Source: Thermobispora bispora DSM 43833 (GTDB taxonomy: Bacteria; Actinomycetota; Actinomycetes; Streptosporangiales; Streptosporangiaceae). Taken from it: a DNA stretch of 64,000 bases. Shown here in pieces: positions 8,970-17,147 of this stretch. The stretch spans positions 806,001-870,000 of the forward strand of contig NC_014165.1 of NCBI RefSeq assembly GCF_000092645.1, written 5' to 3'. The notes under the pieces were generated by a model. It saw nothing but the letters and a program-made list of their open reading frames with translations. It did no database searches and was not told the DNA's origin. The stretch's first letter is position 1. Every line of letters starts with the position of its first letter. The translations under genes and the position numbers were made by a program.

Positions 8970-10046
8970 ATGAGGATCGCGATCGTCGGGCCGACCTTCC
9001 CGTACAAGGGCGGTGGCGCCCAGCACACCACCGAGCTCGCGCACCGGCTCAGCGCCCGGGGCCACGACGTGGTGATCGAGTCGTGGCGGGCGCAGTACCC
9101 GTCGTTCCTCTACCCCGGGCAGCAGACCATCGACACCCCGGAGGGCGAGCCGTACCCGGACACGCGGCGCGAGCTCGACTGGCGGCGCCCGGACGGGTGG
9201 ATCCGGTGCGGGCGGCGGCTGCGCGGCGCCGACCTGGTCGTCCTCGCCGTGCTCACCCCGGTGCAGGTGCCCCCGTACCTGGGCATCCTGTACGGCCTGC
9301 GCCGCCGGGACGCGGCGATCGCGATCTGCCACAACGTGCTGCCCCATGAACGCCGGCCGTACGACCGGCCGCTGATGCGGGCGCTGCTCGGCCGGGTCGG
9401 CGCGGTGCTCGCCCACTCCGAGCAGCAGGCCGCCCTCGCCCGCGAGCTCACCACCACCCCGGTGCGGGTGGCCGCGCTCGCCCCGCACCTGCCCGTGAAG
9501 GGGGCGGCCGCCCCGCGGTCGCGCGAGCCGTACCGCAGGCTGCTGTTCTTCGGCATCGTCCGGCCGTACAAGGGGCTGGACCTGCTGCTCCGCGCGCTCG
9601 CCCGGGTGCCGGACGTGTCGCTCACCGTGGCCGGCGAGTTCTGGGGCGGGCTGGAGGAGACCGAGGAGCTGATCGCGGAGCTCGGCATCGCCGACCGGGT
9701 GGAGCTGCGGCCCGGGTACGTGCCGGCCGAGCAGGTGCCGTCCCTGTTCGCCGAGGTGGACGCGCTCGTCCTGCCGTACCGGTCGGCCACCGCGAGCCAG
9801 AACGTGTGGCTCGGCCACGAGCACGGCGTGCCCGTGATCGCGACCAGGGCCGGGGCGCTCGCCACGGCGGTGCGCGACGGGGTGGACGGGCTGCTCGCCG
9901 AACCGGGGTCGGTGGAGTCGCTCGCCGAGGCGCTCAAGCGGTTCTACGAGCCCGGCATGCCCGAGCGGCTGCGCGCCGGGGTGCGGCCGGTCGACCCCGA
10001 GCCCTACTGGGCGGCCTACCTCGACACGCTCCTCGCCGGGCGGTAG
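8970..10046 (+). CDS. GT4 family glycosyltransferase
   Basis: 358 residues starting MRIAIVGPTFPYKGGGAQHT, the glycine-rich N-terminal loop of GT-B fold family 4 enzymes. The C-terminal half has the donor-binding signature: LLFFGIVRPYKGLDLLLRAL, LVLPYRSATASQN and VIATRAGALATAV around the position of the E-x7-E motif. It lacks a signal peptide or membrane helices, as expected for a cytoplasmic-face enzyme. It follows the GT2 gene by 16 bases and probably shares its message. The acceptor is unknown; mannosyl or other hexosyl transfer onto a lipid-linked glycan would fit the neighbourhood. Confidence 0.88.
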   Translation: MRIAIVGPTFPYKGGGAQHTTELAHRLSARGHDVVIESWRAQYPSFLYPGQQTIDTPEGEPYPDTRRELDWRRPDGWIRCGRRLRGADLVVLAVLTPVQVPPYLGILYGLRRRDAAIAICHNVLPHERRPYDRPLMRALLGRVGAVLAHSEQQAALARELTTTPVRVAALAPHLPVKGAAAPRSREPYRRLLFFGIVRPYKGLDLLLRALARVPDVSLTVAGEFWGGLEETEELIAELGIADRVELRPGYVPAEQVPSLFAEVDALVLPYRSATASQNVWLGHEHGVPVIATRAGALATAVRDGVDGLLAEPGSVESLAEALKRFYEPGMPERLRAGVRPVDPEPYWAAYLDTLLAGR

Positions 10047-10213
10047 CCGTACGGGACGGGGGAGCTCCGCCCGGGAAACCACGGGGGGGTTCGCGGGATG
10101 CCAGGCGCCTCACCACGGGGTTCGCGGCCCGGACGGCCGGGTCCGGGGGCGTGCGGGGCGGACCCGGGGGAGGGTCAGGGAGATCCCGGATGGCGTAGAC
10201 CAGGGGCCGTCCT

Positions 10214-10219
10214 TACAGT
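10214..10219 (+). promoter_or_regulatory. -10 box (TACAGT) of the HAAS-domain gene
   Basis: TACAGT ends seven bases before the ATG at 10227 and no ribosome-binding sequence is present, so the transcript probably starts at the ATG. Confidence 0.45.
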
Positions 10220-10226
10220 GAAGGCC

Positions 10227-10897
10227 ATGCCCATCGACGACCCCATCGACGGCTACGTGGCAGAGCTGAGCCGTGCCCTGCACGGGCCGCGGCGGGCGAA
10301 GCGCGATCTGATCGCCGAGGTGCGGGACGGGCTCATCGACGCCGCCGAGGCGTACCAGGCCGCCGGGCTGGACCGGCCGGAGGCGGAGCGGCGGGCGGTG
10401 GCGGAGTTCGGGACGGTCGGCGAGATCGCCCCCGGGCTGCAGGAGGAGCTGGCCGCGGCCACCGGGCAGCGGCTCGGCGCGCTGCTGTTCCTCAGCGCCC
10501 CGCGCTCGCCTGGTACGTGATCTGGCGGTTCGATCCGGTGGAGGTGGTGGGCCGGCCGGCCGGGTGGTTCGGGCCGGTGGCCCGCGCGATGGACCTGATG
10601 CAGTTCGGCATCGGCGTGTTGGGCGGCCTCGCCGTCCTGGCGCAGCGCAGCGGGCGGTTCCGCCCGGGGCCGGCGGCCAGGGCGCTCGGGCTGTGCGTGC
10701 TGGGGTCGTTCCCGGTCACCGTCGCGCTGTACGCCGCGATGCTCGCCGGCACCGCCGGCGTGGTCACCGTCGGCGTCCCGGTTCTCGGGCTCACCGCGGT
10801 GAGCTGGGCGGTGTGGGGCGTGCAGCTCGCGGTGGCGTGGCGCTGCCTGCTGGTCAGCCGCCCTCGGAGGGCGTGGGCTCCAGCACGCTGCCGATGA
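10227..10897 (+). pseudogene. HAAS/permease-prefix domain membrane protein, frameshifted
   Basis: From the ATG at 10227 the frame encodes an N-terminal HAAS-like helical domain (YVAELSRALHG, DLIAEVRDGLIDAAEAY, ERRAVAEFGTVGEIAP) but stops at 10520. Its natural continuation lies in another frame: near 10493-10505 the other frame reads LAWYVIWRFDPVE and goes on with three to four hydrophobic helices to 10897. One missing (or two extra) bases would explain this; the two halves make one normal protein of about 222 residues. Such proteins are normally encoded beside PadR regulators, exactly as here, although here the PadR gene is convergent and its 3' end overlaps by 44 bases. A sequencing error, a recent mutation or programmed frameshifting are all possible; no strong slippery heptamer is seen. 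Confidence 0.7.
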
Positions 10898-11189
10898 CCG
10901 CGGTGAACTCCCGCCAGGCGGACCGTGCGTCGAGCAGGTGGGCGCGTCCCGCGCCGGTGAGCCGGTAGGTACGGCGCTTTCGGCCGCCCACCTTCGCCCA
11001 CTCGCTGCTCAGGTAGCCGATCCGCTCCAGCCGGCGCAGTGCGGGATAGACCGTTCCCGTCGGCACGTTCAGCGCGCCTCCGCTGCGCCGCCGTAGCTCC
11101 TCGATGATGGCGTAGCCGTGGCGCGGCTCCTCCTCCAGCACGGAGAGCAGCAGGGCGTCGAGGTGCCCGCGCAGGGTGTCGGCGTTCAT
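10854..11189 (-). CDS. PadR family transcriptional regulator
   Basis: 111 residues from the ATG at 11187-11189. The winged-helix PadR domain is clear: HLDALLLSVLEEEPRHGYAI, GTVYPALRRLERIGYLSSEW and RKRRTYRLTGAGRAHLL. A start 33 bases further upstream is possible, but the ATG lies seven bases from a TAGGCT box, which fits a leaderless message. It is divergent from cydA with a 93-base control region containing symmetric GCCTATA/TATAGGC arms, so it probably represses itself and may control the bd oxidase operon. It also converges with the HAAS-domain gene that usually forms a pair with PadR. PadR proteins respond to small ligands; the ligand is unknown. Confidence 0.9.
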   Translation of the reverse strand: MNADTLRGHLDALLLSVLEEEPRHGYAIIEELRRRSGGALNVPTGTVYPALRRLERIGYLSSEWAKVGGRKRRTYRLTGAGRAHLLDARSAWREFTAVIGSVLEPTPSEGG

Positions 11190-11196
11190 GTGATCG

Positions 11197-11255
11197 AGCC
11201 TATAGATCCTTTTCGATGTCATGCCTGGCTACATGTAGGCTACCAATATATAGGC
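11197..11255. promoter_or_regulatory. Divergent padR/cydA control region with inverted repeats
   Basis: GCCTATAGAT (11198-11207) and ATATATAGGC (11246-11255) are inverted copies matching at nine of ten bases. The left arm contains the padR -10 box (TAGGCT on the minus strand) and the right arm a TATA-rich box for cydA. Between them lie a perfect palindrome CTACATGTAG (11229-11238) and two GGCTAC copies 11 bases apart (11227, 11238). PadR operators typically contain ATGT/ACAT halves, so repression of both promoters by the adjacent PadR protein is the simplest reading. Confidence 0.5.
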
Positions 11256-11282
11256 ACGCACACTGAAGACACGGAGCGTGGC

Positions 11283-12452
11283 ATGACCGTCCTCGACCTG
11301 GCCCGGCTGCAGTTCGCCCTGACGGCAGGCCTTCACTTCCTGTTCGTCGTGCTCACGCTGGGGCTGGCCCCGCTCGTCGCGATCCTCAACACGCGCTGGG
11401 TCCGCACCGGGAACCCGGTGCACGAGCGGATGACCCGGTTCTGGGGCCAGATCTATGTGATCAATTACGCACTCGGCATCGTCACCGGCCTGGTGATGGA
11501 GTTCCAGATCGGGCTCAACTGGAGCGGGCTGATCCACTACGCCGGGGACGTGTTCGGCGCGCCGCTGGCCATGGAGACGCTCGTCGCCTTCTTCCTGGAG
11601 TCCACCTTCCTCGGGCTGTGGATCTTCGGCTGGCATCGCCTGCCCCGCGGGCTCCACCTCGCCTGCATCTGGCTGGTCGCCCTCACCGCCTACGCGAGCG
11701 CCTTCCTGATCATGCTCGCCAACTCCTTCCTCCAGCAGCCCGTCGGCGTGGTGGACAAGGGCGACCGGCTCGAGCTCGTCGACTTCGGCGCGCTGCTCAC
11801 CAACTCGACCCTGGTGTTCTCCTTCCCGCACGTCATCGCCGCCGGGCTGGTCGCCGGCTCGTTCGTGATGATCGGGGCAAGCGCCTACGGGCTGCGGCGC
11901 CACCCGGGGGAGCGGGAGCTCTTCACCAGGTCGCTGCGCCTGGGCGTGGTCGTCGCGGCACTCGGCACCACCATGACCTCCGGGTTCGGCTACGCACAGT
12001 TCGCCGGGGTGCAGGAGGGCAAGTTCACCGGCGAAGGGCCGGCGCAGGTCGCGCTCGGCGTCATGACGCTGATCGGCGACAACCTGATCCTGGTCGCCCT
12101 GTTCGTCCTCCTCCCCCTGGTGCGCTGGCTGCCCCGCTGGCGCCGGCTCCACCCCTTCCTCATCGCCCTCACCCCGCTGCCCTTCATCGCCGCGATCGCC
12201 GGCTGGCTCACCCGCGAGCTCGGCCGCCAGCCCTGGGTCATCTGGCAGAAGCTCAGCGTGGCCGACGCCCTCACCCCCGGGCTCACCCCCGGGATGCTCA
12301 TCGCCTCGTCGGCCGCCTTCACCGGCGTGGTCGGCGTGCTCGCGATCATCGACTACCTCCTCATCGCCCGCGTCATCCGGCGCGGCCCCACCCGGCTCGC
12401 CCTCGGCGCCGGCCCCGAGGTCCCCGAACCCGCCCCGGTGCCGAGCCTCTAG
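11283..12452 (+). CDS. cydA: Cytochrome bd oxidase subunit I, short form
   Basis: 389 residues from the ATG at 11283 (GGAGCG upstream). It carries the subunit I landmarks: the heme b595 His in LTAGLHFLFVVLTLGL, QFQ-like MEFQIGLNW, FGAPLAMETLVAFFLEST, NSFLQQPVG, the heme b558 His in FSFPHVIAAGL and the signature GRQPWVIW. The protein is more than 100 residues shorter than the usual ~480-520. The loss is mainly in the quinol-binding Q loop, which is reduced to a few residues around QFAGVQEGKFTGEGPAQ. It would oxidise (mena)quinol and reduce oxygen at the membrane. It is first in cydABDC; cydB follows after 11 bases. Confidence 0.93.
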   Translation: MTVLDLARLQFALTAGLHFLFVVLTLGLAPLVAILNTRWVRTGNPVHERMTRFWGQIYVINYALGIVTGLVMEFQIGLNWSGLIHYAGDVFGAPLAMETLVAFFLESTFLGLWIFGWHRLPRGLHLACIWLVALTAYASAFLIMLANSFLQQPVGVVDKGDRLELVDFGALLTNSTLVFSFPHVIAAGLVAGSFVMIGASAYGLRRHPGERELFTRSLRLGVVVAALGTTMTSGFGYAQFAGVQEGKFTGEGPAQVALGVMTLIGDNLILVALFVLLPLVRWLPRWRRLHPFLIALTPLPFIAAIAGWLTRELGRQPWVIWQKLSVADALTPGLTPGMLIASSAAFTGVVGVLAIIDYLLIARVIRRGPTRLALGAGPEVPEPAPVPSL

Positions 12453-12463
12453 GAGACCCGACC

Positions 12464-13228
12464 ATGGAACTGCTCTGGTTCGCGCTCTTCGCGGTACTGC
12501 TCATCGGCTACTTCGCGCTCGAAGGCTTCGACCTCGGCGTCGGGCTGCTGCTCCCGCTGCTCGGCCGCACCTGGGAACGCCGGGACCGCATGATCGCCGC
12601 CATGGCGCCGTTCGTGCTCGCCAACGAGGTGTGGCTCGTCGCCGTGGCCGGCACACTCGCCGGCGTCTACCCCGAGGTGGAGAGCCGGGTGATCCCCGGC
12701 CTCTACCCCCTGGTCATGGCGGCCCTGATCGCCTGGATCGCCCGGGACGCCGGGCTGTGGTTCCGCCGCCGCCTCGACGGGGCCGGATGGCGCGCCGTCT
12801 GGGACGCGATGATCACCCTCGGCTCGCTCGGCCTCACCGTCACCTGGGGCCTCGCCCTCTACGCGCTCGCGACCGGCTTCACCGCGCCCCCGCTCCACCC
12901 GTTCGGCCTGGCGCTCGCCGCCGCCGTCACGGTCGCCTGCGCCTTCCACGGGTGGACCTTCCTCTGCTGGCGCGCGCCCGGCCTGACCGGCACGGCCCGC
13001 ACCGGCCGCGGCCTGGCCATCTCCGCGCTCGGCACCGCGGCCCCCGCGATCGCGGTCGTCGCCGCCGGGGCGGCTCGGCTGCTCTCCGGGACCACCACCC
13101 CGGCGGCGCTCAGCGTGCTCAGCCTCGTCGTGCTCCCGCTCGTCCCGGTGCTCGCGGCCGCCCAGCTCTGGGTCTGGCGCACCTTCGGCCGGGACGCGGG
13201 CGACCGCGGGCTGCCGTCGTTCTTCTGA
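12464..13228 (+). CDS. cydB: Cytochrome bd oxidase subunit II, short form
   Basis: 254 residues. The N-terminus has the subunit II signature ALEGFDLGVGLLLPLLGR and APFVLANEVWLVAVAGTL, and RAVWDAMITLGSL later. About seven hydrophobic helices are visible, against eight or nine in the usual ~330-380-residue CydB, so it is shortened like its CydA partner. The ATG at 12464 follows AGGAGACCC. It forms the membrane core of the bd oxidase with CydA. The next gene, cydD, begins about 23 bases after the stop. No frameshift is evident; the frame is clean to its TGA, so the short length appears to be genuine. Confidence 0.9.
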   Translation: MELLWFALFAVLLIGYFALEGFDLGVGLLLPLLGRTWERRDRMIAAMAPFVLANEVWLVAVAGTLAGVYPEVESRVIPGLYPLVMAALIAWIARDAGLWFRRRLDGAGWRAVWDAMITLGSLGLTVTWGLALYALATGFTAPPLHPFGLALAAAVTVACAFHGWTFLCWRAPGLTGTARTGRGLAISALGTAAPAIAVVAAGAARLLSGTTTPAALSVLSLVVLPLVPVLAAAQLWVWRTFGRDAGDRGLPSFF

Positions 13229-13251
13229 CGGTCGCCGTGGCGGGACACCCC

Positions 13252-15036
13252 ATGCGCCCCGACCTGCTCCGCCGCGTCACCGCCGAGCGCGCGGTGCGCC
13301 GGCACCTCGCCGGCACGCTCTGCGCCGCGGCCGCCGCCGGGCTGCTCGTGCTCGCCCAGGCCGAACTCCTCGCCGGCCTGCTCTCCGGCCGGTTCCCCGG
13401 CACGGCCGCCGCCGCGCTCGCCGCCGTGGCCGCACTGCGGGCCTTCCTCGTCCGCGTCCAGGGCGGCTGCGCGGCGCGCACCGCGACCGCGGTCAAGTCC
13501 GCGCTCCGGCACCGGCTCCTCGCCCGGCTCGGCGACCCCGGACCGGCCCGGCCCGCCGGCCACCGCACCGGCGAGCTCATCACCCTCGCCGGCCGCGGGC
13601 TCGACGGGCTCGACCCGTACCTCACCGGCTACCTGCCCGCGGCCGCCGTGGCCGCCGTGGTCCCCCTCGCCGTGGTGGCCCGCCTGCTCGCCGCAGACCC
13701 GGCGAGCGCCGTGATCGTGCTGGTCACGCTCCCGCTCATCCCCGTCTTCGGCGCACTGGTCGGCACGCACACCAAGGCCGTGACCGAACGGCAGTGGCGC
13801 ACCCTCTCCCGGCTCGGCGGGCACTTCCTCGACGTGGTGCGCGGCCTGCCCACCCTGCGCGCCTTCAACCGGGCCGCCCACCAGGCCGAGGTGATCCGCC
13901 GCATGGCCGGGGCGCACCGCTCCGCCACCATGCGCGCGCTCCGGGTCGCCTTCCTCTCCTCGCTCGTGCTCGAGCTGTGCGCGTCCCTCTCGCTCGCGCT
14001 CGTGGCCGTGCCGATCGGGCTGCGCCTGCTCGGCGGAACCCTCGACCTGGCCACCGGGCTGCTCGTCCTGCTGCTCGCCCCCGAGGCCTACCTGCCGCTC
14101 CGGGCGGCCGGCGCCCGGTTCCACGCCGCCATGGAGGGGATCGCCGCCGCCGAGGCCGCGTTCGCCGTACTGGACGAGGCGGCGGGGGAGCGGACCGCCC
14201 GGCCGGAACCGCGGGACACCGCACCGCCGCGCCCCGCCGTACGGCCGCGCGCCGCCGTCCGCGCGGACCGGGGCCCGTCCGGAGGCGCGCCGGAGGTGAG
14301 GCTCGACCGGGTCGCGCCCGGCGGCCCGCCGGAGATCCGCCTCGACCGGGTCACCGTGCGCTACCCCGGCCGGGCCGAGCCGGCGCTCGCCGACGTCTCC
14401 CTGGTGATCCGCGCGGGCGAACGGGTCGCGCTGGTCGGGGAGAGCGGCGGGGGCAAGAGCACCCTGCTCCACCTCATCCTCGGCCTGATCACCCCCGACC
14501 GGGGACGGGTGCTGATCGACGGCGCCGAGGCGGTCGACCTCGACGCCTGGCGGGAGCGGGTCGCGTTCGTCCCGCAACGGCCGCACCTGTTCGCCGCCAC
14601 GGTCGCCGACAACATCCGCCTCGGCGCGCCGCACGCGGACCTCGCCGAGGTACGGCGGGCGGCCGACGCCGCCTCCGCCACCGAGTTCATCGACGCCCTG
14701 CCCGGCGGGTTCGCGGCCCTCATCGGCGAGCACGGCGCCGGGCTGTCCGCGGGGGAGCGGCAGCGCATCGCGCTCGCGCGGGCCTTCTGCCGCCCCGGCG
14801 CCTCGGTGCTGCTCCTCGACGAGCCAACGGCCCGGCTCGACGTCCGCAGCGAGGCCGCGGTGACCGAGGCGGTGGCCCGCCTGATCGGGAACCGCACCGC
14901 GATCATCGTCGCCCACCGGCCCGCCATGCTCGAGCTCGCCGACCGGGTGATCCGCCTGGAGCGCGGGCGGATCACCGCCGACGTCGCCCGCACACCCCGT
15001 CGCCCCATGCCCGCGCTCACCGGAGGCGCCCCGTGA
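13252..15036 (+). CDS. cydD: CydD, ABC exporter half for bd oxidase assembly
   Basis: About 594 residues: an N-terminal six-helix exporter domain (to ~310), a Pro/Arg-rich linker (~315-360), then an ATPase domain with Walker A GESGGGKST, Q-loop VPQRPHLFAATV, signature LSAGERQRIALARAF, Walker B VLLLDEP and switch His in IIVAHRP. With CydC it forms the heterodimeric thiol/heme-linked exporter needed for bd oxidase maturation. The ATG at 13252 is preferred (GGCGGGAC upstream); a GTG at 13237 is an alternative. Its TGA overlaps the cydC GTG, so the two subunits are translationally coupled. Confidence 0.92.
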   Translation: MRPDLLRRVTAERAVRRHLAGTLCAAAAAGLLVLAQAELLAGLLSGRFPGTAAAALAAVAALRAFLVRVQGGCAARTATAVKSALRHRLLARLGDPGPARPAGHRTGELITLAGRGLDGLDPYLTGYLPAAAVAAVVPLAVVARLLAADPASAVIVLVTLPLIPVFGALVGTHTKAVTERQWRTLSRLGGHFLDVVRGLPTLRAFNRAAHQAEVIRRMAGAHRSATMRALRVAFLSSLVLELCASLSLALVAVPIGLRLLGGTLDLATGLLVLLLAPEAYLPLRAAGARFHAAMEGIAAAEAAFAVLDEAAGERTARPEPRDTAPPRPAVRPRAAVRADRGPSGGAPEVRLDRVAPGGPPEIRLDRVTVRYPGRAEPALADVSLVIRAGERVALVGESGGGKSTLLHLILGLITPDRGRVLIDGAEAVDLDAWRERVAFVPQRPHLFAATVADNIRLGAPHADLAEVRRAADAASATEFIDALPGGFAALIGEHGAGLSAGERQRIALARAFCRPGASVLLLDEPTARLDVRSEAAVTEAVARLIGNRTAIIVAHRPAMLELADRVIRLERGRITADVARTPRRPMPALTGGAP

Positions 15037-16793
15037 CCGTCCCGCCGTCCGTGATCCTCCGCCTGCTGGGCGCGGCCGCCGCCGGCGCGGCCGCCGAGCT
15101 CGCCGGGCTCGGGCTCATCGCCACCGCCGCCTGGCTGATCACCCGGGCCGCCGAGCAGCCGCCCCTCGCCGCGCTCGGCGTCGCGATCGCCGCCGTGCGC
15201 GCCTTCGCCACGAGCAAGGGCGTCTTCCGGTACGCCGAACGCCTCGCCGGGCACGACGTGGCGCTCCGCGCCCTCGCCACCGCCCGGGAGCGGCTCTACC
15301 ACGCCCTCGCCCCGGCCCGCCCGCCGGAGCGGCGCGGCGCCGACCTGCTCACCCGCATGGTCGAGGACACCGAGGCCGTGCAGGACCTGCTCGTCCGCTG
15401 CCTGCTCCCGGCGGCCGCCGCGCTCACCCCCGCCGTCGCGGCGCTCGTGATCGAGCTGGTGCTGCTGCCGCGCGCCGCGCTCGCGCTCCTCGCCGGGCTC
15501 ACCGTCGCCGGGGTCCTGCTGCCGGCCGCCTCCTACGCGGCCGCCCGCCGCTGGGGCGCGGAGATCGGCCGGGCCCGGGCCGCGCTCGCCGAGCGCGTGG
15601 CCGACCTGGTGCACGGCTCGGCCGACCTCGCGGCCTTCGGGGCCACCGGGCGCGCCCTCGCCGCCGCCTCCGCCGCCGGAGATCGGGTCGACGCGCTCGA
15701 GCGCCGGCGCGCCCGGGCACTGGCCACGGCCCAGGCGGGCGGCGTGCTCACCCAGGGCCTCACCGCCTGCGCGGTCACGCTCACCGCCCAGGCCGCCGGG
15801 GCGGGCACGGTGGCCACCGCCGTGCTCGCGCTCACCGCCCTCGTCGCGTTCGAGCCGGTCCTCCCGCTCGCCCAGGCCGCCGAGCGGCTGCCCGGGATCA
15901 CCGGCGCGCTGCGCCGGACCCGCGAGATCCGGCGCCTGCCCCGCGCGGTCACCGAACCCGACCGGCCGGCGCCCCTCCCCGGCGGGCCGTACACCGTCGA
16001 GGTGCGCGACCTGGTCGTGCGGCACCCCGGCCGGGCACCCGCCGTCGACGGGGTGAGCCTCACGCTCACCCCCGGCAAGCGGGTGGCCCTGGTGGGCCCG
16101 AGCGGCGCGGGCAAGAGCACGCTGCTGGCCGCGCTCATGCGGCTGATCGAGCCGGAGTCGGGGAGCATCACGGTCAACGGCCGCGACATCCGGGAGCTGC
16201 GCGCCGAGGACGTGCGGCGGGTGATGACCGGGCTGCCCCAGGACCCGTACGTGTTCCGCGCGAGCGTGCGGGAGAACCTGCGCCTCGCCGCACCGGAGGC
16301 GGGCGACGAGGAGCTGGAGCGCGCGGTGCGGCGGGCCCGGCTCGACCGCTGGGTCGCGGGCGTCGGCTGGGACGCCGGCCTGGGGGAGGACGGCCGCACG
16401 GTCTCCGGCGGCCAGCTCCAGCGGCTCGCCCTCGCCCGGGCGTTGCTGTACGACCCGCCGGTGCTGCTGCTCGACGAACCGGGCGAGGCGCTGGACGACG
16501 CGACCGCCGGCGCGATCATGGCCGACGTGCTCGACGCCACGCGCGGCCGCACCGTGCTCATGGTCACCCACCGGCTCACCGGGCTCGACCAGGTCGACGA
16601 GGTCGTGGTGCTCGACCGGGGCCGGGTGATCCAGCGCGGCGGGCACGAGGAGCTGATCCGGACGCCCGGGCACTACCGCGATCTGTGGGAGGCCGAGTCG
16701 CGAGCGTGGCGGCCGCCGGCCGGCCAGCCGATCATCGCCGGGACCGGCTCGCCGTCCGGCCGGGCCGCGGCGGCGCACCACCGAGAGCGGTGA
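15033..16793 (+). CDS. cydC: CydC, ABC exporter half for bd oxidase assembly
   Basis: 586 residues starting at the GTG that overlaps the cydD stop (GTGA). The membrane domain opens with LIATAAWLITRAAEQPPLAA and has AVRAFATSKGVFRYAERL, the typical CydC N-terminus. The ATPase domain has Walker A GPSGAGKST, signature VSGGQLQRLALARALL, Walker B VLLLDEPGEALDD and switch His VTHRL. It pairs with CydD. It is the last gene of the cyd operon; a 355-base gene-free stretch follows. Confidence 0.93.
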   Translation: MTVPPSVILRLLGAAAAGAAAELAGLGLIATAAWLITRAAEQPPLAALGVAIAAVRAFATSKGVFRYAERLAGHDVALRALATARERLYHALAPARPPERRGADLLTRMVEDTEAVQDLLVRCLLPAAAALTPAVAALVIELVLLPRAALALLAGLTVAGVLLPAASYAAARRWGAEIGRARAALAERVADLVHGSADLAAFGATGRALAAASAAGDRVDALERRRARALATAQAGGVLTQGLTACAVTLTAQAAGAGTVATAVLALTALVAFEPVLPLAQAAERLPGITGALRRTREIRRLPRAVTEPDRPAPLPGGPYTVEVRDLVVRHPGRAPAVDGVSLTLTPGKRVALVGPSGAGKSTLLAALMRLIEPESGSITVNGRDIRELRAEDVRRVMTGLPQDPYVFRASVRENLRLAAPEAGDEELERAVRRARLDRWVAGVGWDAGLGEDGRTVSGGQLQRLALARALLYDPPVLLLDEPGEALDDATAGAIMADVLDATRGRTVLMVTHRLTGLDQVDEVVVLDRGRVIQRGGHEELIRTPGHYRDLWEAESRAWRPPAGQPIIAGTGSPSGRAAAAHHRER

Positions 16794-17147
16794 CCATCGT
16801 GCGCAGGAAGACGCCCGGTTCCTGCCGGCGGGCCCAGTGCGAGGCGCCGGCCGGGATCCGCTCTCCCGAGGTGCGCGCAGCCTCCGGCGCCCGAGCGTGA
16901 TCGAGCGCGAGCCGCCGTGACCGGGTCGTTCTCTCCGATGGGCTCGCCGTCACACGGCAGGGCGTCGCCGGGAACCCGCCGCAGGGAAGAATGGTGCGAA
17001 CCGCATGGCAAGTTCTGTGATCCCGGCCGTCGCCAGTGCCGGCCGACGAGGGATGGGGGAGACTGTGCCCCGGCGGAGACGCCCGCGTGTGATCCCAGGC
17101 ACTGCGATCCCTAGTCGTCGTCCACGCTGCCGAGCCTGCTCCTGCGG
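16794..17147. other. Gene-free stretch before the truncated methyltransferase
   Basis: I see no credible gene in any frame. In the frame of the downstream methyltransferase, codons 17115-17147 read SSSTLPSLLLR and would continue its N-terminus, but a TAG at 17112-17114 closes the frame. The stretch may therefore contain decayed 5' sequence of that gene. Confidence 0.4.

Noticed and set aside
14361-16781. An 806-codon minus-strand frame opposite cydD/cydC
   Set aside because: Antisense shadow; cydD and cydC are certain on the plus strand.
16917-17114. A 65-codon frame before the truncated methyltransferase as its missing N-terminus
   Set aside because: Although in the same frame, its Cys/Arg-rich sequence does not resemble PIMT-type N-termini, and it has no start signal.
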